Assembly (NCBI GenBank): GCA_934553255.1
Contig: CAKTEZ010000024.1
Coordinates: 1-21,980 of the forward strand
From: an uncultured Oscillospiraceae bacterium
Lineage (GTDB): Bacteria; Bacillota; Clostridia; Oscillospirales; Oscillospiraceae
Reading direction: 5' to 3'
DNA: 21,980 bases
Every line of letters begins with the position of its first letter. The first letter of the stretch is position 1. The notes under the pieces were generated by a model. That model searched no databases and was not told the DNA's origin. It worked only from the letters and a program-made list of their open reading frames with translations. The position numbers and the translations under genes were made by a program. Positions 5,024-13,599 of the stretch are shown in pieces.

Positions 5024-7714
5024 TCAGCGCAGCTTTGCACCCAACTCGCTTTCGAGCAGAACGAGAATGCTCTGCACGTCCGCGTCGGCCTCTTCGCCGG
5101 TGAGGCTGCGGTCGTCCGCGCGCAGCGTCAGGCTGAACGCCACGGACTTGTGACCGGGGGCGACGCCGATGCCGCGGTAGATGTCGAACAGCTCGACCTT
5201 TTTCAAAAGGCCCTTTGCGCCGCGGCGGATGCAGTCCTCCAGCGCGCCGACGGTCACTTCCTCGGCGCACACCACGGCGATGTCGCGTGTGACGGCGGGG
5301 AATTTCGGCAGCGGGCGGTAGACGGGAATGCCGCCGCGCACGGAATAGAGCGCGGCAAAGCTAAGCTCGGCGGCGTAAATTTCGGCGTCCACGCCGTAAT
5401 TCGCCGCGACGAGCGGGTGGATCTGACCGAAGACGCCCAGCTCCGTGCCGCCGGCATAGACCTTCGCGCAGCGGCCCGAGTGGTAGGAGGCGTTGTCGGT
5501 GCAGGCCTCGAAGCGGACGCCCTCGATGCGGCACGCGCCGAGCAGCGCCTCGATGCCGCCCTTGAGCGTGAAGAAGTCCATGCCGTCGCCGTAGGCGCCG
5601 AGGGAGAGAATCTTCGGCTCGTCGGCCAGACCGTCCTCACGCGGCAGATAGATCTTGCCCAGCTCGTAGAGACGGACAGCCTTGTTGCGGTAATTGTAGT
5701 TGCGGGTGATGATCTCCAACATGGAGGGGAGAATGGTGGTCCGCATGATGGAGGTGTCCTCGCCGAGCGGGTTGAGGATCTTCAAGCTCTTACGCAGCGT
5801 GGAGTCCTTCGGCATACGGATCTTGTCGTAGTACGACGGGCTGATGAACGAGTAGGTGATGATCTCATCGTAGCCGAGCGTGCGGCAGGCCGCGCCGAGC
5901 GCGCGGTCAAAAAGCTGCTGTTCCGAGAAGCCGCCGCGCGTCGTTTCGCCGCGCATGAGGGTGCAGGGAATGTTGTTGTAGCCGTAGAAGCGGGCGACCT
6001 CCTCGGCGATGTCGCTGTAATGCTCCACATCGCCGCGCCAGCTGGGAACGAGAATGTCGTCGCCGCTGAGCGCAAAGCCAAGGGAGAGGAGGATCTCGCG
6101 CATCAGGCTCTCGGGCAGATCGGTGCCGAGCAGCGCGTTGATCTTCTCCGGCTCAAGCTTTACGACCGTGGGGGCCTTGTCCTTGGCGATGACATCCATC
6201 ACACCGTCCACGACCTCGCCGCAGCCAAGCAGCTCGACCAGCTCGCAGGCGCGCTGCACCGCCTTCATCGTGTTCATCGGGTCAAGACCCTTTTCGTAGC
6301 GCGCGGAGGCGTCGGTACGCATACCGAGCGCCGCCGCCGTGCGGCGGACGGACACGCCGTTGAAGTTCGCGCTTTCAAAGAGGACCATTGCCGTGTCGCC
6401 GACGATCTCGCTGTTCGCGCCGCCCATCACGCCCGCCACGCACACAGGCTTATGCTCGTCGCAGATGCAGAGCATACTGGTCGTCAGCTTGCGGTCGTTG
6501 CCGTCGAGGGTCTGAATGACCTCGCCCTCGCGCGCGGTGCGGACGACGATCCTCCCGCCGTCCACGCAGGAGAAGTCGAAGGCATGCATCGGCTGGCCGT
6601 ACTCGAGCATGACATAGTTCGTGATGTCCACGATGTTGTTGATGGGACGCACGCCGGAGTTACGCAGGCGCTCGCGCATCCACTTCGGGGACGGCGCGAT
6701 CTTAACGTTCTTCACCATGCGCGCGGTGTAGCGCGGGCAAAGCTCGCCGTCCTCGATCTCAATGTCCACAAGGTCCGCGATGCTGCCGCCGCAGCCCTTG
6801 ACCTCGGGCGTGTGCAGCGTGAGGGGGCGCTTAAAGGTCGCGCTCGCTTCGCGGGCAAGACCGATGACGGAGAGACAGTCGGGACGGTTGGGCGTGATCT
6901 CGAATTCAACGACGCTGTCGTCATAGCCGATGACCTTCGCCATGTCGTCGCCGGGCTTGACCTCGTCCTCGTGCAGGACAAAGATGCCGTCGGCGATGCA
7001 ATGGGGGAATTCCTTCTGCTCGGCGTGCAGATCGGCAAGCGTGCAGACGGAATTGGACATGGTGTTGTAGGCGACCAGATCGCCCTCGTGCAGATTGGAG
7101 CAGACCGTATCGGGACAGGCGGTCGAGCCGCCGAGATCGAGACAGGTGTGGAACACGCCGCCGCTCTGCGGCGCACACTCAAGCACTCGCGCCGCCACGA
7201 CCGGTCCGAAGACCTTGTCGCCGGGCTTGACATCGGCGGGAATGGAGGGCTTGGCGGGGTCGATGGGATGATAGTCGTTCAGAAGCGCTGCGGGCGTGAT
7301 GACCGCGTAGGGGAAGTCGTGCTCGGCGGTCAGCCCCAGCTCCTTGAGCGAGCAGAGCATACCGTCGGACGCCACGCCGCGCAGCTTGCCCTTTTCGATC
7401 TTCACGCCGCCGGGCAGCACGGACTTGTGCAGCGCCGCGGGAACAAGGTCGCCGACATGAACATTCCACGCGCCGGTGACGATCTGGACAGGCGCGTCCT
7501 TGCCCACGTCAAGCTGACAGACCCACATATGGTCGCTGTCGGGGTGCTTTTCCATGGAGAGGATCTTGCCCGCGACCACATTCTTAAGGCTCTCGTCCAG
7601 ACGCTCGATGGTCTCGACCTTGGAGCCGGAGAGCGTCATTTCGTCGTTGAACTGCTTGTCGGTGACATCGTGGAGGTCCACGAACTCATTGAGCCAATTT
7701 CTGCTTAAATTCAT
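5024..7714 (-). CDS. pheT: Phenylalanine--tRNA ligase beta subunit
   Basis: An 896-aa cytoplasmic subunit of the alpha2-beta2 enzyme that charges tRNA-Phe. Domains in order: N-terminal [18 protein letters not shown]-type tRNA-binding OB domain, about residues 40-130; an unusual insert, about 138-236; B1/B5 linker with [21 protein letters not shown] at ~270; the B3/B4 editing domain with [17 protein letters not shown] (364-380) and VAGVMGG (426-432); [14 protein letters not shown] (466-479); B5 around 515-590; catalytic-like core 600-790; and the C-terminal ferredoxin-fold anticodon-binding domain ([15 protein letters not shown] to the end). B. subtilis PheT is 804 aa and E. coli 795, so this protein is about 90-100 residues longer. 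The insert itself resembles a second OB domain (see findings). AAAGGAG precedes the ATG, 18 bases after pheS. Confidence 0.97.
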   Translation of the reverse strand: MNLSRNWLNEFVDLHDVTDKQFNDEMTLSGSKVETIERLDESLKNVVAGKILSMEKHPDSDHMWVCQLDVGKDAPVQIVTGAWNVHVGDLVPAALHKSVLPGGVKIEKGKLRGVASDGMLCSLKELGLTAEHDFPYAVITPAALLNDYHPIDPAKPSIPADVKPGDKVFGPVVAARVLECAPQSGGVFHTCLDLGGSTACPDTVCSNLHEGDLVAYNTMSNSVCTLADLHAEQKEFPHCIADGIFVLHEDEVKPGDDMAKVIGYDDSVVEFEITPNRPDCLSVIGLAREASATFKRPLTLHTPEVKGCGGSIADLVDIEIEDGELCPRYTARMVKNVKIAPSPKWMRERLRNSGVRPINNIVDITNYVMLEYGQPMHAFDFSCVDGGRIVVRTAREGEVIQTLDGNDRKLTTSMLCICDEHKPVCVAGVMGGANSEIVGDTAMVLFESANFNGVSVRRTAAALGMRTDASARYEKGLDPMNTMKAVQRACELVELLGCGEVVDGVMDVIAKDKAPTVVKLEPEKINALLGTDLPESLMREILLSLGFALSGDDILVPSWRGDVEHYSDIAEEVARFYGYNNIPCTLMRGETTRGGFSEQQLFDRALGAACRTLGYDEIITYSFISPSYYDKIRMPKDSTLRKSLKILNPLGEDTSIMRTTILPSMLEIITRNYNYRNKAVRLYELGKIYLPREDGLADEPKILSLGAYGDGMDFFTLKGGIEALLGACRIEGVRFEACTDNASYHSGRCAKVYAGGTELGVFGQIHPLVAANYGVDAEIYAAELSFAALYSVRGGIPVYRPLPKFPAVTRDIAVVCAEEVTVGALEDCIRRGAKGLLKKVELFDIYRGIGVAPGHKSVAFSLTLRADDRSLTGEEADADVQSILVLLESELGAKLR

Positions 7715-7732
7715 TTTCTTCGCTCTCCTTTC

Positions 7733-8758
7733 TCAGAACTGTTCAAGGAACCGGACATCATTTTCAAAGATCAATCGCAGATCGCCGATCTTGAAATGGC
7801 CGAGCGCCAGGCGCTCGAGACCCATGCCGAAGGCCCAGCCGGAATAAACGGTGCTGTCGATGCCGCAGCCCTCAAGCACCTTGGGGTGGACCATGCCCGC
7901 GCCGAGGACCTCGATCCAGCCCTCGCCCTTGCAGGTCGGGCAGCCTGCGCCGTGGCACTTGTGGCACTGAATGTCCATCTCACAGCTCGGCTCGGTGAAC
8001 GGGAAGTGGTGCGGGCGGAAGCGCGTGACCGTGCCTTTGCCGTACAGCTCCTCCATGACGGCGTTGAGCGTACCCTTGAGGTCCGCCATCGTCACGCCCT
8101 TGTCGATGACCATGCCCTCGATCTGGTGGAACATGGGGGAATGGGTGGCGTCCACCTCGTCCTTGCGGTACACGCGGCCCGGAGCGAGAATACGGATGGG
8201 CAGAGAGCGCGTCTCCATCGCGTGGATCTGCATGGGAGAGGTCTGCGTGCGCAGCAGAATGGAGCTGTCCTCGGTGAAGTAGAACGTGTCCGTCCACTCG
8301 CGGGCGGGGTGTCCCTCGAGGCAGTTGAGCTTGGTGAAGTTGTAGTCGGCGGTCTCGACCTCGCGGTCCTCGAGAATTTCAAAGCCCATGCCGATGAAGA
8401 CGTCCTTGATCTCGTCGAGTACCTGATACATCGGGTGCTTTTTGCCAATCTTCACGGCCTTGCCGGGGATGGTGACGTCCACCGCCTCGGCCTTGAGCCT
8501 CATCTCCAGCGCTTTTGCGGCCAACTCCTTGGAGCGGACCTCCACGCTCTCCTCAAGCCGTGCGCGCACCTCGTTGGCGAGCTGGCCGATGACGGGGCGC
8601 TCCTCGGCGCTGAGCGAACCCATCTGCTTCAAAACGGCGGTCAACTCGCCCTTCTTGCCGAGGTACTGCACGCGCAGCGCCTCAAGGTCCTCTGCCTTTT
8701 CCGCGCCGACGATGGCTTCCAGAGCCTTGGCGCGAATGGCTTCCAATTGCTGCTTCAT
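7733..8758 (-). CDS. pheS: Phenylalanine--tRNA ligase alpha subunit
   Basis: A 341-aa catalytic subunit. It has an N-terminal coiled-coil arm (residues 1-90) that grips tRNA, then the class II catalytic core: HPMYQVLDEIKDVFIGMGFE (108-127), RTQTSPMQIHAM (170-181), motif 2 GRVYRKDEVDATHSPMFHQIEG (194-215) and motif 3 AFGMGLERLA (309-318). Residues 265-276 carry four cysteines (CHKCHGAGCPTC), a zinc-ribbon-like insert seen in a subset of bacterial PheS proteins, followed by EVLGAGMVHPKVL. The start has AAGGAGAAATGAT upstream. It is the first gene of pheS-pheT, and its leader is a T-box (8806-9046), so expression should rise when uncharged tRNA-Phe accumulates. Confidence 0.98.
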   Translation of the reverse strand: MKQQLEAIRAKALEAIVGAEKAEDLEALRVQYLGKKGELTAVLKQMGSLSAEERPVIGQLANEVRARLEESVEVRSKELAAKALEMRLKAEAVDVTIPGKAVKIGKKHPMYQVLDEIKDVFIGMGFEILEDREVETADYNFTKLNCLEGHPAREWTDTFYFTEDSSILLRTQTSPMQIHAMETRSLPIRILAPGRVYRKDEVDATHSPMFHQIEGMVIDKGVTMADLKGTLNAVMEELYGKGTVTRFRPHHFPFTEPSCEMDIQCHKCHGAGCPTCKGEGWIEVLGAGMVHPKVLEGCGIDSTVYSGWAFGMGLERLALGHFKIGDLRLIFENDVRFLEQF

Positions 8759-8804
8759 ATCATTTCTCCTTCTTTTGTGGAAAGTTCCTGACGGTCATGG
8801 GGGC

Positions 8805-8840
8805 AAAAAAAGAAAGCCCCTCGTCCGCATGGGACGAAAG
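8805..8840 (-). terminator. T-box intrinsic terminator of pheST
   Basis: Minus-strand stem CTTTCGTCC paired with GGACGAGGGG (8832-8840 with 8817-8826), followed by CTTTCTTTTTTT (8805-8815). It immediately follows the T-box element, as expected for tRNA-dependent antitermination. Confidence 0.85.
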
Positions 8841-9046
8841 AACTCTTCCGTGGTACCACCCAAATTCGCGCAGACCGTCTGCGCGCACTCGCGACCCGTT
8901 AACGGCGGTCAGCCGTCCGCGCCTTTCCTCGCGGCCGCTCCCGGGCGAACCAAGCGGCGCTCCGCAGACCGGCTTCCAGCCGATGACCGGTCCTCTCTGC
9001 ACGCAGCAAAACCCGCTATTTTCCCGTTCCTCGCGTTTCTCTACCC
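8806..9046 (-). promoter_or_regulatory. T-box riboswitch leader (Phe) of pheST
   Basis: The minus-strand leader holds the conserved T-box sequence TGGGTGGTACCACGG at 8848-8862, directly before the terminator stem. The 5' part has a long Stem I with the distal AGAGAGG...TGGAAGCCGG pattern (around 8960-9000), typical of the interdigitated T-loops that dock on the tRNA elbow. A TTC at 8947-8949 on the 3' side of Stem I is the candidate specifier for tRNA-Phe. Uncharged tRNA would pair with the TGG of the T-box bulge and favour the antiterminator. The T-box and terminator are certain by eye; the specifier assignment is inference from position and the downstream genes. Confidence 0.9.
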
Positions 9047-9050
9047 ATTG

Positions 9051-9079
9051 TTTATAGCACAGGCTGCGGGAAGTTTCAA
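9051..9079 (-). promoter_or_regulatory. Promoter of T-box-pheST
   Basis: Minus-strand -35 TTGAAA (9074-9079), 17-bp spacer, extended -10 TGCTATAAA (hexamer 9051-9056). It is divergent from the PAP2 gene promoter. Confidence 0.8.
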
Positions 9080-9119
9080 GTGTTTTCGCCGTGTTTGCGT
9101 TAATTTTTGCCGGAAAGGT

Positions 9120-9148
9120 TTGCATTTGCACGCGCCCTGCCTTATAAT
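9120..9148 (+). promoter_or_regulatory. Candidate promoter of the PAP2 gene
   Basis: Perfect -10 TATAAT (9143-9148) with a weak -35 TTGCAT (9120-9125) at 17-bp spacing, 40 bases before the start codon. Confidence 0.6.
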
Positions 9149-9188
9149 AAGCAGACGATTTTGGAAAAAGATGGGAGATAATGTTGCT

Positions 9189-10133
9189 ATGAGCGCTTTT
9201 ATGGCATGGAATCTCGGCTGCCTGCGCGCCATCGCCGCGCTGCGGACGCCGCTGCTCGATACGGTCATGCAGCTCGTGACCGAGTTGGGCGGCGAGATGC
9301 TGTTTATGCTGCTGATGCTGACGGTGTTCTGGTGCGTGGACAAGAATAAGGGCTATTTTCTGATGCTCCTGTGCTTCACGGGAACGGCGGTCAATCAGGC
9401 GCTGAAGATCACCTTCTGCATTCCGCGGCCATGGGTGCTGGACCCCTCGTTTAAGATCGTGGAGTCCGCCCGCGCGGGCGCGACGGGCTTTTCGTTCCCC
9501 TCGGGTCACGCGCAGAACGCGGTCGCGGGCTACGGCGGACTTGCCTGCGTGACGAAAAAGCTGTGGGTGCGCGCGGTGTGTCTGCTGCTCACGGTGCTGA
9601 TCCCGTTTTCCCGTATGTACCTCGGCGTACACACGCCGCTCGATGTGGGCGTTTCGTTCGTGCTGACATGGGTACTGGTCCTCGCGCTCGCCCCGCTGCT
9701 CGAGGAGATCCGCCATCGCGGCGAGGTGCTGGAACGCGCGTGGCTCATCATGCTCGTTCCCGCTGTGCTGTTCCTGCTCTATGCGCTCTCTGTTCGCGCG
9801 GGCGCGGGCGGCGACCGGACAAACTTCGACCACGCGGTCAAAACGGCGTGGTCCATGCTCGGCCTTGTGCTGGGCGCGGTCGTCTCGGTGCTTGCCGACC
9901 GGCACTACACCCGCTTTGAAACGCAGGCCGTGTGGTGGGCGCAGGTACTCAAGGTCGCGCTGGGGCTTGGGCTGACGCTCGCCGTGCGCGTGGCGCTCAA
10001 GGCTCCGCTGACGGCGGCGTTCGGCGCGAACAGCGTCGGCGACGCGATCCGCTACTTTGCCATGGTACTCATGGCGGGAACGCTTTGGCCGATGACCTTC
10101 GGCTGGTTTGCGCTGATGGGTCGAAAAAAGTGA
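9189..10133 (+). CDS. PAP2-superfamily membrane phosphatase
   Basis: A 314-aa polytopic membrane protein. All three PAP2 catalytic blocks are visible: K-x6-RP as KITFCIPRP (residues 73-81), PSGH at 104-107, and SRMYLGVHTPLD at 141-152. The conserved Lys, Arg and His residues form the phosphate pocket, normally facing outside. Several hydrophobic helices flank the motifs, four of them after block 3. Likely substrates are lipid phosphates such as undecaprenyl diphosphate or phosphatidylglycerol phosphate; sequence alone does not decide. The start at 9189 is preferred because GGGAG lies 10 bases upstream; an in-frame ATG at 9171 would add MGDNVA. It is divergent from pheST. Confidence 0.9.
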   Translation: MSAFMAWNLGCLRAIAALRTPLLDTVMQLVTELGGEMLFMLLMLTVFWCVDKNKGYFLMLLCFTGTAVNQALKITFCIPRPWVLDPSFKIVESARAGATGFSFPSGHAQNAVAGYGGLACVTKKLWVRAVCLLLTVLIPFSRMYLGVHTPLDVGVSFVLTWVLVLALAPLLEEIRHRGEVLERAWLIMLVPAVLFLLYALSVRAGAGGDRTNFDHAVKTAWSMLGLVLGAVVSVLADRHYTRFETQAVWWAQVLKVALGLGLTLAVRVALKAPLTAAFGANSVGDAIRYFAMVLMAGTLWPMTFGWFALMGRKK

Positions 10134-10162
10134 TTTACAGCGCGCGGAAGTCATGCTATACT
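10134..10162 (+). promoter_or_regulatory. Promoter of the pspC-like gene
   Basis: -35 TTTACA (10134-10139), 17-bp spacer, extended -10 TGCTATACT (hexamer 10157-10162). It begins directly after the PAP2 stop codon. Confidence 0.8.
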
Positions 10163-10196
10163 TTACCGTGCAAACAAAAGAAGGGAGTTATTCTCC

Positions 10197-10433
10197 GTGA
10201 AAAAGAGACTTTACCGCACTAGGACCGACCGGAAGCTCGCCGGTGTGTGCGGCGGCGTGGCGGACTATTTCAACATTGACCCCACCATCGTCCGCGTGAT
10301 CTGGGCGCTGCTGGCGTTTTTCTATGGCACGAGCGTTCTGCTCTACCTCATTATGGCGCTCGTCGTGCCGGAGAAGCCGGATGCGCCGGACATCATCGAT
10401 GTGGAAAGCGATGTCCGCGAGCCGAGGAACTGA
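10197..10433 (+). CDS. PspC-domain small membrane protein
   Basis: A 78-aa protein starting at a GTG with AAGGGAG 9 bases upstream. It contains the PspC signature RKLAGVCGGVADYFNIDPT (residues 12-30), followed by RVIWALLAFFYGTSVLLYLIMALVVP, one long or two short membrane segments, then a short acidic tail. In enterobacteria PspC is an inner-membrane sensor of envelope stress that works with PspA/PspB; stand-alone small PspC proteins are common in Bacillota and their partners are mostly unknown. No pspA or liaF-type gene is nearby. The gap to the next gene is 48 bases with no terminator, so the two are probably co-transcribed. Confidence 0.9.
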   Translation: MKKRLYRTRTDRKLAGVCGGVADYFNIDPTIVRVIWALLAFFYGTSVLLYLIMALVVPEKPDAPDIIDVESDVREPRN

Positions 10434-10481
10434 CCGGGCGAAGAACAAAAAGCAAGTATAAGTAAGAGAGGAAACCTGATT

Positions 10482-11042
10482 ATGATGACTTATCCCATGC
10501 ATGTTGCGGGCCTCGTCCGCGATCTCCCCATCTGCAAGGTGACGGAGGATTTCTACATCGGCGCTTTCATCATGTTCGGCGATGCCGAGCTGACCGTCGC
10601 CTGCGCCCGCGATCTGCTCAAGCTTGCGGAGGACATGGACTATGACTATCTCCTCACCGCCGAGGCCAAGAGCATTCCGCTCATTCACGAGATGGCGCGC
10701 CAGAGCGGCGCGAAGAAGTATTTCACCGCCCGCAAGGGTCCCAAGGTCTACATGCCCGACCCCATCTCCGTCGAGGACCGCTCCATCACCACGCTCGGCG
10801 TGCAGCAGCTTTTCCTCGGCCGCGACGACGCAGACCTCATCCGCGGCAAGAAGATTTTGATCGTGGACGATGTGATCTCCACCGGCGGCAGCCTGCACGC
10901 GATGGAGACTCTGGTCGCCAAGGCGGGCGGCACGGTCGCCGGACGCATGGCCGTTCTCGCCGAGGGCGACGCCAAGAACCGCGGCGACATCAAATTCCTC
11001 GCCCCGCTGCCCACCTTCAACGCCGACGGCAGCGTTCGCTGA
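10482..11042 (+). CDS. Purine-type phosphoribosyltransferase
   Basis: A 186-aa type I phosphoribosyltransferase, cytoplasmic. The PRPP-binding loop is ILIVDDVISTGGSLHAM (residues 125-141), with the two acidic residues and the S/T-G-G that hold PRPP. Upstream, LLTAEAKSIPLIHEMAR (57-73) matches the 'EsrG/EakGi' loop of adenine- and xanthine-type enzymes, and FTARKGPKVYM (81-91) supplies the catalytic flexible-loop basic residues. It probably converts a purine base plus PRPP to the nucleotide. It ends convergently with an adenine deaminase, which fits purine salvage, but it is shorter in motif detail than a classical Apt, and an orotate-type or regulatory role cannot be excluded. The ATG at 10482 follows GAGAGGA by 9 bases; the next codon is also ATG. 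Confidence 0.85.
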   Translation: MMTYPMHVAGLVRDLPICKVTEDFYIGAFIMFGDAELTVACARDLLKLAEDMDYDYLLTAEAKSIPLIHEMARQSGAKKYFTARKGPKVYMPDPISVEDRSITTLGVQQLFLGRDDADLIRGKKILIVDDVISTGGSLHAMETLVAKAGGTVAGRMAVLAEGDAKNRGDIKFLAPLPTFNADGSVR

Positions 11043-11071
11043 ACCGTCTGCACGAATAAGGATACGCTGAA

Positions 11072-11103
11072 AACGGGCGCCGCTCAAAGGAGCGGCGCCC
11101 GTT
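11072..11103. terminator. Bidirectional terminator between PRT gene and ade
   Basis: Perfect 14-bp stem (11072-11085 with 11090-11103), 4-nt loop. On the minus strand it ends CGTTTTC, on the plus strand GTTCCTT. It separates two convergent genes. Confidence 0.8.
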
Positions 11104-11118
11104 CCTTATGCGGTCTGC

Positions 11119-12858
11119 TTACACATACTTCTGCGTCACGGTGTCGAACACGCCGCGGGTGGTCAGGCGCAGGGTCGGGATGACTGGCAGCGCCATGAAC
11201 GAGAGCGTCATGAACGGATCGACCCCGCGGCTCACGCCGAGGGCGAACGCCTTTTCCTTGGCGTTTTCCAGCTCGCGGTTCACATCCACGAGCGGCTCCT
11301 CGCTCATGATGCCTGCGATCTGAAGCTGCACCTCGCCGAGTACCTCGCCGCGGTCGAGGACGACGATGCCGCCGCCCAGCTCCACGACGCGGTTGGCCGC
11401 GGCCGCGATGTCCTCCTCATTCGTGCCGACGACGATGATATTATGGCTGTCGTGCGAGATGGAGGTCGCCACCGCGCCGGACTTGAGGCCGTAGCCCTTG
11501 ATGTAGCCGATGCCAATATGGTGGGTGTTCTTATGGCGCTCGATGACGGCGATCTTGAGAATGTCATGCTCCAGATCGATCTTGTCGGCGTAGCCCGCGT
11601 CGGTGGTGACGATCTCACCGGGGACCATGCCGAGTACGGCGCGCGGGCGGGTCTCGGTGAAGTCGGCGGCGGTGAGGTGGGCGACATGGAAGGTGTCGTG
11701 GGAGCGCTTGATAAGGTGCGGGTCGATCTCCGGCGTTTCAAACGGCGCGACGGTCTTGCCGTCGTACATCCGCTTGCCGCGCTTGTAGACCTCCAGAATG
11801 TTGAAGTCGCGGAAGTTATCGATGATGACGAAGTCGGCGAGGAAGCCCGGGGCGATGGCACCGCGGTTGTTGAGCAGGAAGTAGCGCGCGGCGTGGTGGC
11901 TGGCGCACTTGACGGCGATGATGGGGTCCACGCCCGCGGCGATGGCGCGCTTGATGATGTAGTCGATGTGGCCCTTTTCCAGCAGGTCGTTGGGGTGCTT
12001 GTCGTCCGTGCAGAACATACAGTAGGTGTAGTACTGCGGGGTGAGCAGCGGGAGCAGCGCGTCGAGGTTGCGCGCGGCGGTACCCTCGCGGATCATGATG
12101 TACTGGCCGCGTTCCAGCTTGGCGAGCGCGTCCGCCATGTCGGAGCATTCGTGGTCGGAGTAGACGCCTGCGGCGATGTAGGCGTTAAGGTCGTTGCCGG
12201 TGAGACCGGGGGCGTGACCGTCGATCTTCTTGTGGTGCGCCTGCGCCGCAACGATCTTTTCCAAGACCTGCTCGTCGGCGTTGGCGACGCCGACATAGTT
12301 CATCATCTCGGCAAGGCCCTCGACACGGTTGTGTTCGTAGAAGCTGTCGATGGCACGGTAGTCGAGGTTCGCGCCGCTCTCGTCGAGCGGGGTGGCGGGT
12401 ACGCAGCTCGGCAGCATGAAGCGCACATCGAGCGGCAGATCCTCGGTCGCCTGCAGCATATACTCGATGCCGTCCGTACCCATGATGTTGGCGATCTCGT
12501 GCGGGTCGGTGATGACGGTCGTGGTGCCGTGGGGGAGAACGGCCTTGGCGAACTCCTTCGGGCTGACGAGCGAGCTTTCCAGATGAATATGCGCGTCCAC
12601 GAAGCCGGGCAGCACGAGCTTGCCGGAGACGTCGATCTCGACCGCGCCCTCGTAATGACCGCCCATGCCGGCGATCAGCCCCTCGGCTACGGCGATGTCA
12701 CCGTGGCTGAGCTGGTTGCAGAAAACGTTGACATAGGTTGCGTTCTTGAGTACGAGGTCGGCCTTCTGCCGCCCCGCCGCTACCTCTACCACATGGAGCT
12801 TTTTGTTGAGCTTGCGGTTGATCTTGCCCGCGTAGCTTTCCTTGTATGCCATCGCCAT
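11119..12858 (-). CDS. ade: Adenine deaminase
   Basis: A 579-aa amidohydrolase that converts adenine to hypoxanthine and ammonia. Metal and catalytic motifs are visible: VDAHIHLES (residues 88-95), DPHE (118-121), GLAEMMNY (181-188), KIDGHAPGL (211-219), YSDHE (233-237) and FCTDDKHPNDL (282-292). The C-terminal half has the family's ATSISHDSHNIIVVG and GGGIVV stretches. Length matches the usual 570-600 aa. Two in-frame ATGs start the gene (MAMAY); the AAGGAGGG site is 3 bases from the first and about 9 from the second at 12852, so the second may be the real start. It has its own near-consensus promoter. No purine riboswitch is visible in the roughly 70-nt leader. Confidence 0.96.
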   Translation of the reverse strand: MAMAYKESYAGKINRKLNKKLHVVEVAAGRQKADLVLKNATYVNVFCNQLSHGDIAVAEGLIAGMGGHYEGAVEIDVSGKLVLPGFVDAHIHLESSLVSPKEFAKAVLPHGTTTVITDPHEIANIMGTDGIEYMLQATEDLPLDVRFMLPSCVPATPLDESGANLDYRAIDSFYEHNRVEGLAEMMNYVGVANADEQVLEKIVAAQAHHKKIDGHAPGLTGNDLNAYIAAGVYSDHECSDMADALAKLERGQYIMIREGTAARNLDALLPLLTPQYYTYCMFCTDDKHPNDLLEKGHIDYIIKRAIAAGVDPIIAVKCASHHAARYFLLNNRGAIAPGFLADFVIIDNFRDFNILEVYKRGKRMYDGKTVAPFETPEIDPHLIKRSHDTFHVAHLTAADFTETRPRAVLGMVPGEIVTTDAGYADKIDLEHDILKIAVIERHKNTHHIGIGYIKGYGLKSGAVATSISHDSHNIIVVGTNEEDIAAAANRVVELGGGIVVLDRGEVLGEVQLQIAGIMSEEPLVDVNRELENAKEKAFALGVSRGVDPFMTLSFMALPVIPTLRLTTRGVFDTVTQKYV

Positions 12859-12930
12859 GACCCTCCTTATTTGCTTCGGTATAATTTCTTCTAATGCCAG
12901 ACTTAACCTGCCATGATATTGGTTGCATGG

Positions 12931-12959
12931 AGTATACTACGATTTTCTCTGCTTGTCCA
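12931..12959 (-). promoter_or_regulatory. Promoter of ade
   Basis: Minus-strand -35 TGGACA (12954-12959), 17-bp spacer, -10 TATACT (12931-12936), about 70 bases upstream of the start codon. Confidence 0.75.
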
Positions 12960-12993
12960 TGCCTTTTTGGCGGAAAGCGAAAAAATTTCAGCA

Positions 12994-13022
12994 GAAAAGC
13001 CGCTGCGTGGCAGCGGCTTTTC
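12994..13022 (-). terminator. Terminator of the small membrane/coiled-coil gene
   Basis: Perfect 13-bp stem (12994-13006 with 13010-13022) with 3-nt loop; the minus-strand descending arm ends GGCTTTTC. Confidence 0.75.
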
Positions 13023-13031
13023 TCAGCGGCA

Positions 13032-13361
13032 TTATTTTGCTTTCCGAAGCTGCGCGAGCTCCGCGCGCAGCGCCTCGTTCTGCTGCTCGAGCGCATCAAG
13101 CTTTTTGTTCACCGCGGCAAGCTGGCGCTTGAGCTCGCCGGAGACGATGCGGCGGTAGAACTGATAGCGGCCTGCGGTGTTGACCAACGCGGTGACCGCC
13201 ATCGCACCGCCGATGGCGAGGCCGACCTTTTTCGCGTCCAGCCCGCGCAGCGCCTGCAATGCACGGCGCTTGCCGACCGCCGCGGCGGGAACGGCAAGGC
13301 GGAGAGCGTACAACTCCTCAGGCGTGAGGACGGGGGCGGGAGCGGCTTTCTTCCGATTCAT
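13032..13361 (-). CDS. Small membrane/coiled-coil protein, unknown
   Basis: A 109-aa protein starting MNRKKAAPAPVLTPEEL; GGAGG lies 7 bases upstream of the ATG at 13361. I recognise no family. A basic N-terminal half (VGKRRALQALRGLDAKK) is followed by one hydrophobic segment (VGLAIGGAMAVTALVNTAG, about residues 55-73) and a C-terminal helix with heptad character (LAAVNKKLDALEQQNEALRAEL). This looks like a single-pass membrane-anchored coiled coil, a shape shared by some division or envelope proteins, but no function can be assigned. It is a single-gene unit with its own promoter and terminator, divergent from yvcK. Confidence 0.75.
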   Translation of the reverse strand: MNRKKAAPAPVLTPEELYALRLAVPAAAVGKRRALQALRGLDAKKVGLAIGGAMAVTALVNTAGRYQFYRRIVSGELKRQLAAVNKKLDALEQQNEALRAELAQLRKAK

Positions 13362-13478
13362 AAAAGGACCTCCTGCATTTCTCTCTTTTTGACCGGGGCA
13401 AGCACCGCAAGCGCCTTCTGCCCGCGGCGCGGCGCCGGCGGCGGGACGCATACCCGCAAGCACGGCAGCTTACATATT

Positions 13479-13507
13479 ATCATAGCTGATTTCGCGCGAA
13501 AAAGCAA
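13479..13507 (-). promoter_or_regulatory. Candidate promoter of the 13032-13361 gene
   Basis: Minus-strand -35 TTGCTT (13502-13507), 17-bp spacer, -10 TATGAT (13479-13484). It lies back to back with the yvcK promoter and leaves a leader of about 110 nt. Confidence 0.5.
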
Positions 13508-13513
13508 GGAGAC

Positions 13514-13542
13514 TTGTATCATCTTGAAAAAACTGCTATAAT
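13514..13542 (+). promoter_or_regulatory. Promoter of yvcK
   Basis: -35 TTGTAT (13514-13519), 17-bp spacer, perfect extended -10 TGCTATAAT (hexamer 13537-13542), 57 bases before the start codon. Confidence 0.7.
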
Positions 13543-13599
13543 CTTAAAAACCGGCGCATTGCCGGAGCGTCCCGACACTCTTTTTGTGAGGCGAACCTT

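Noticed and set aside
4841..7708. 955-codon open frame on plus, opposite pheT
   Set aside because: It is the GC-rich antisense shadow of pheT; the translation is Ala/Asp/Val/His-rich without motifs, and pheT is unmistakable.
8760..10154. 464-codon open frame on minus, opposite the PAP2 gene and T-box
   Set aside because: It runs through the T-box leader and its terminator and has His/Arg/Gln-rich noise composition.
12859..12930. Purine riboswitch in the ade leader
   Set aside because: The 70-nt leader lacks the three-way junction and the two kissing loops of the purine aptamer.
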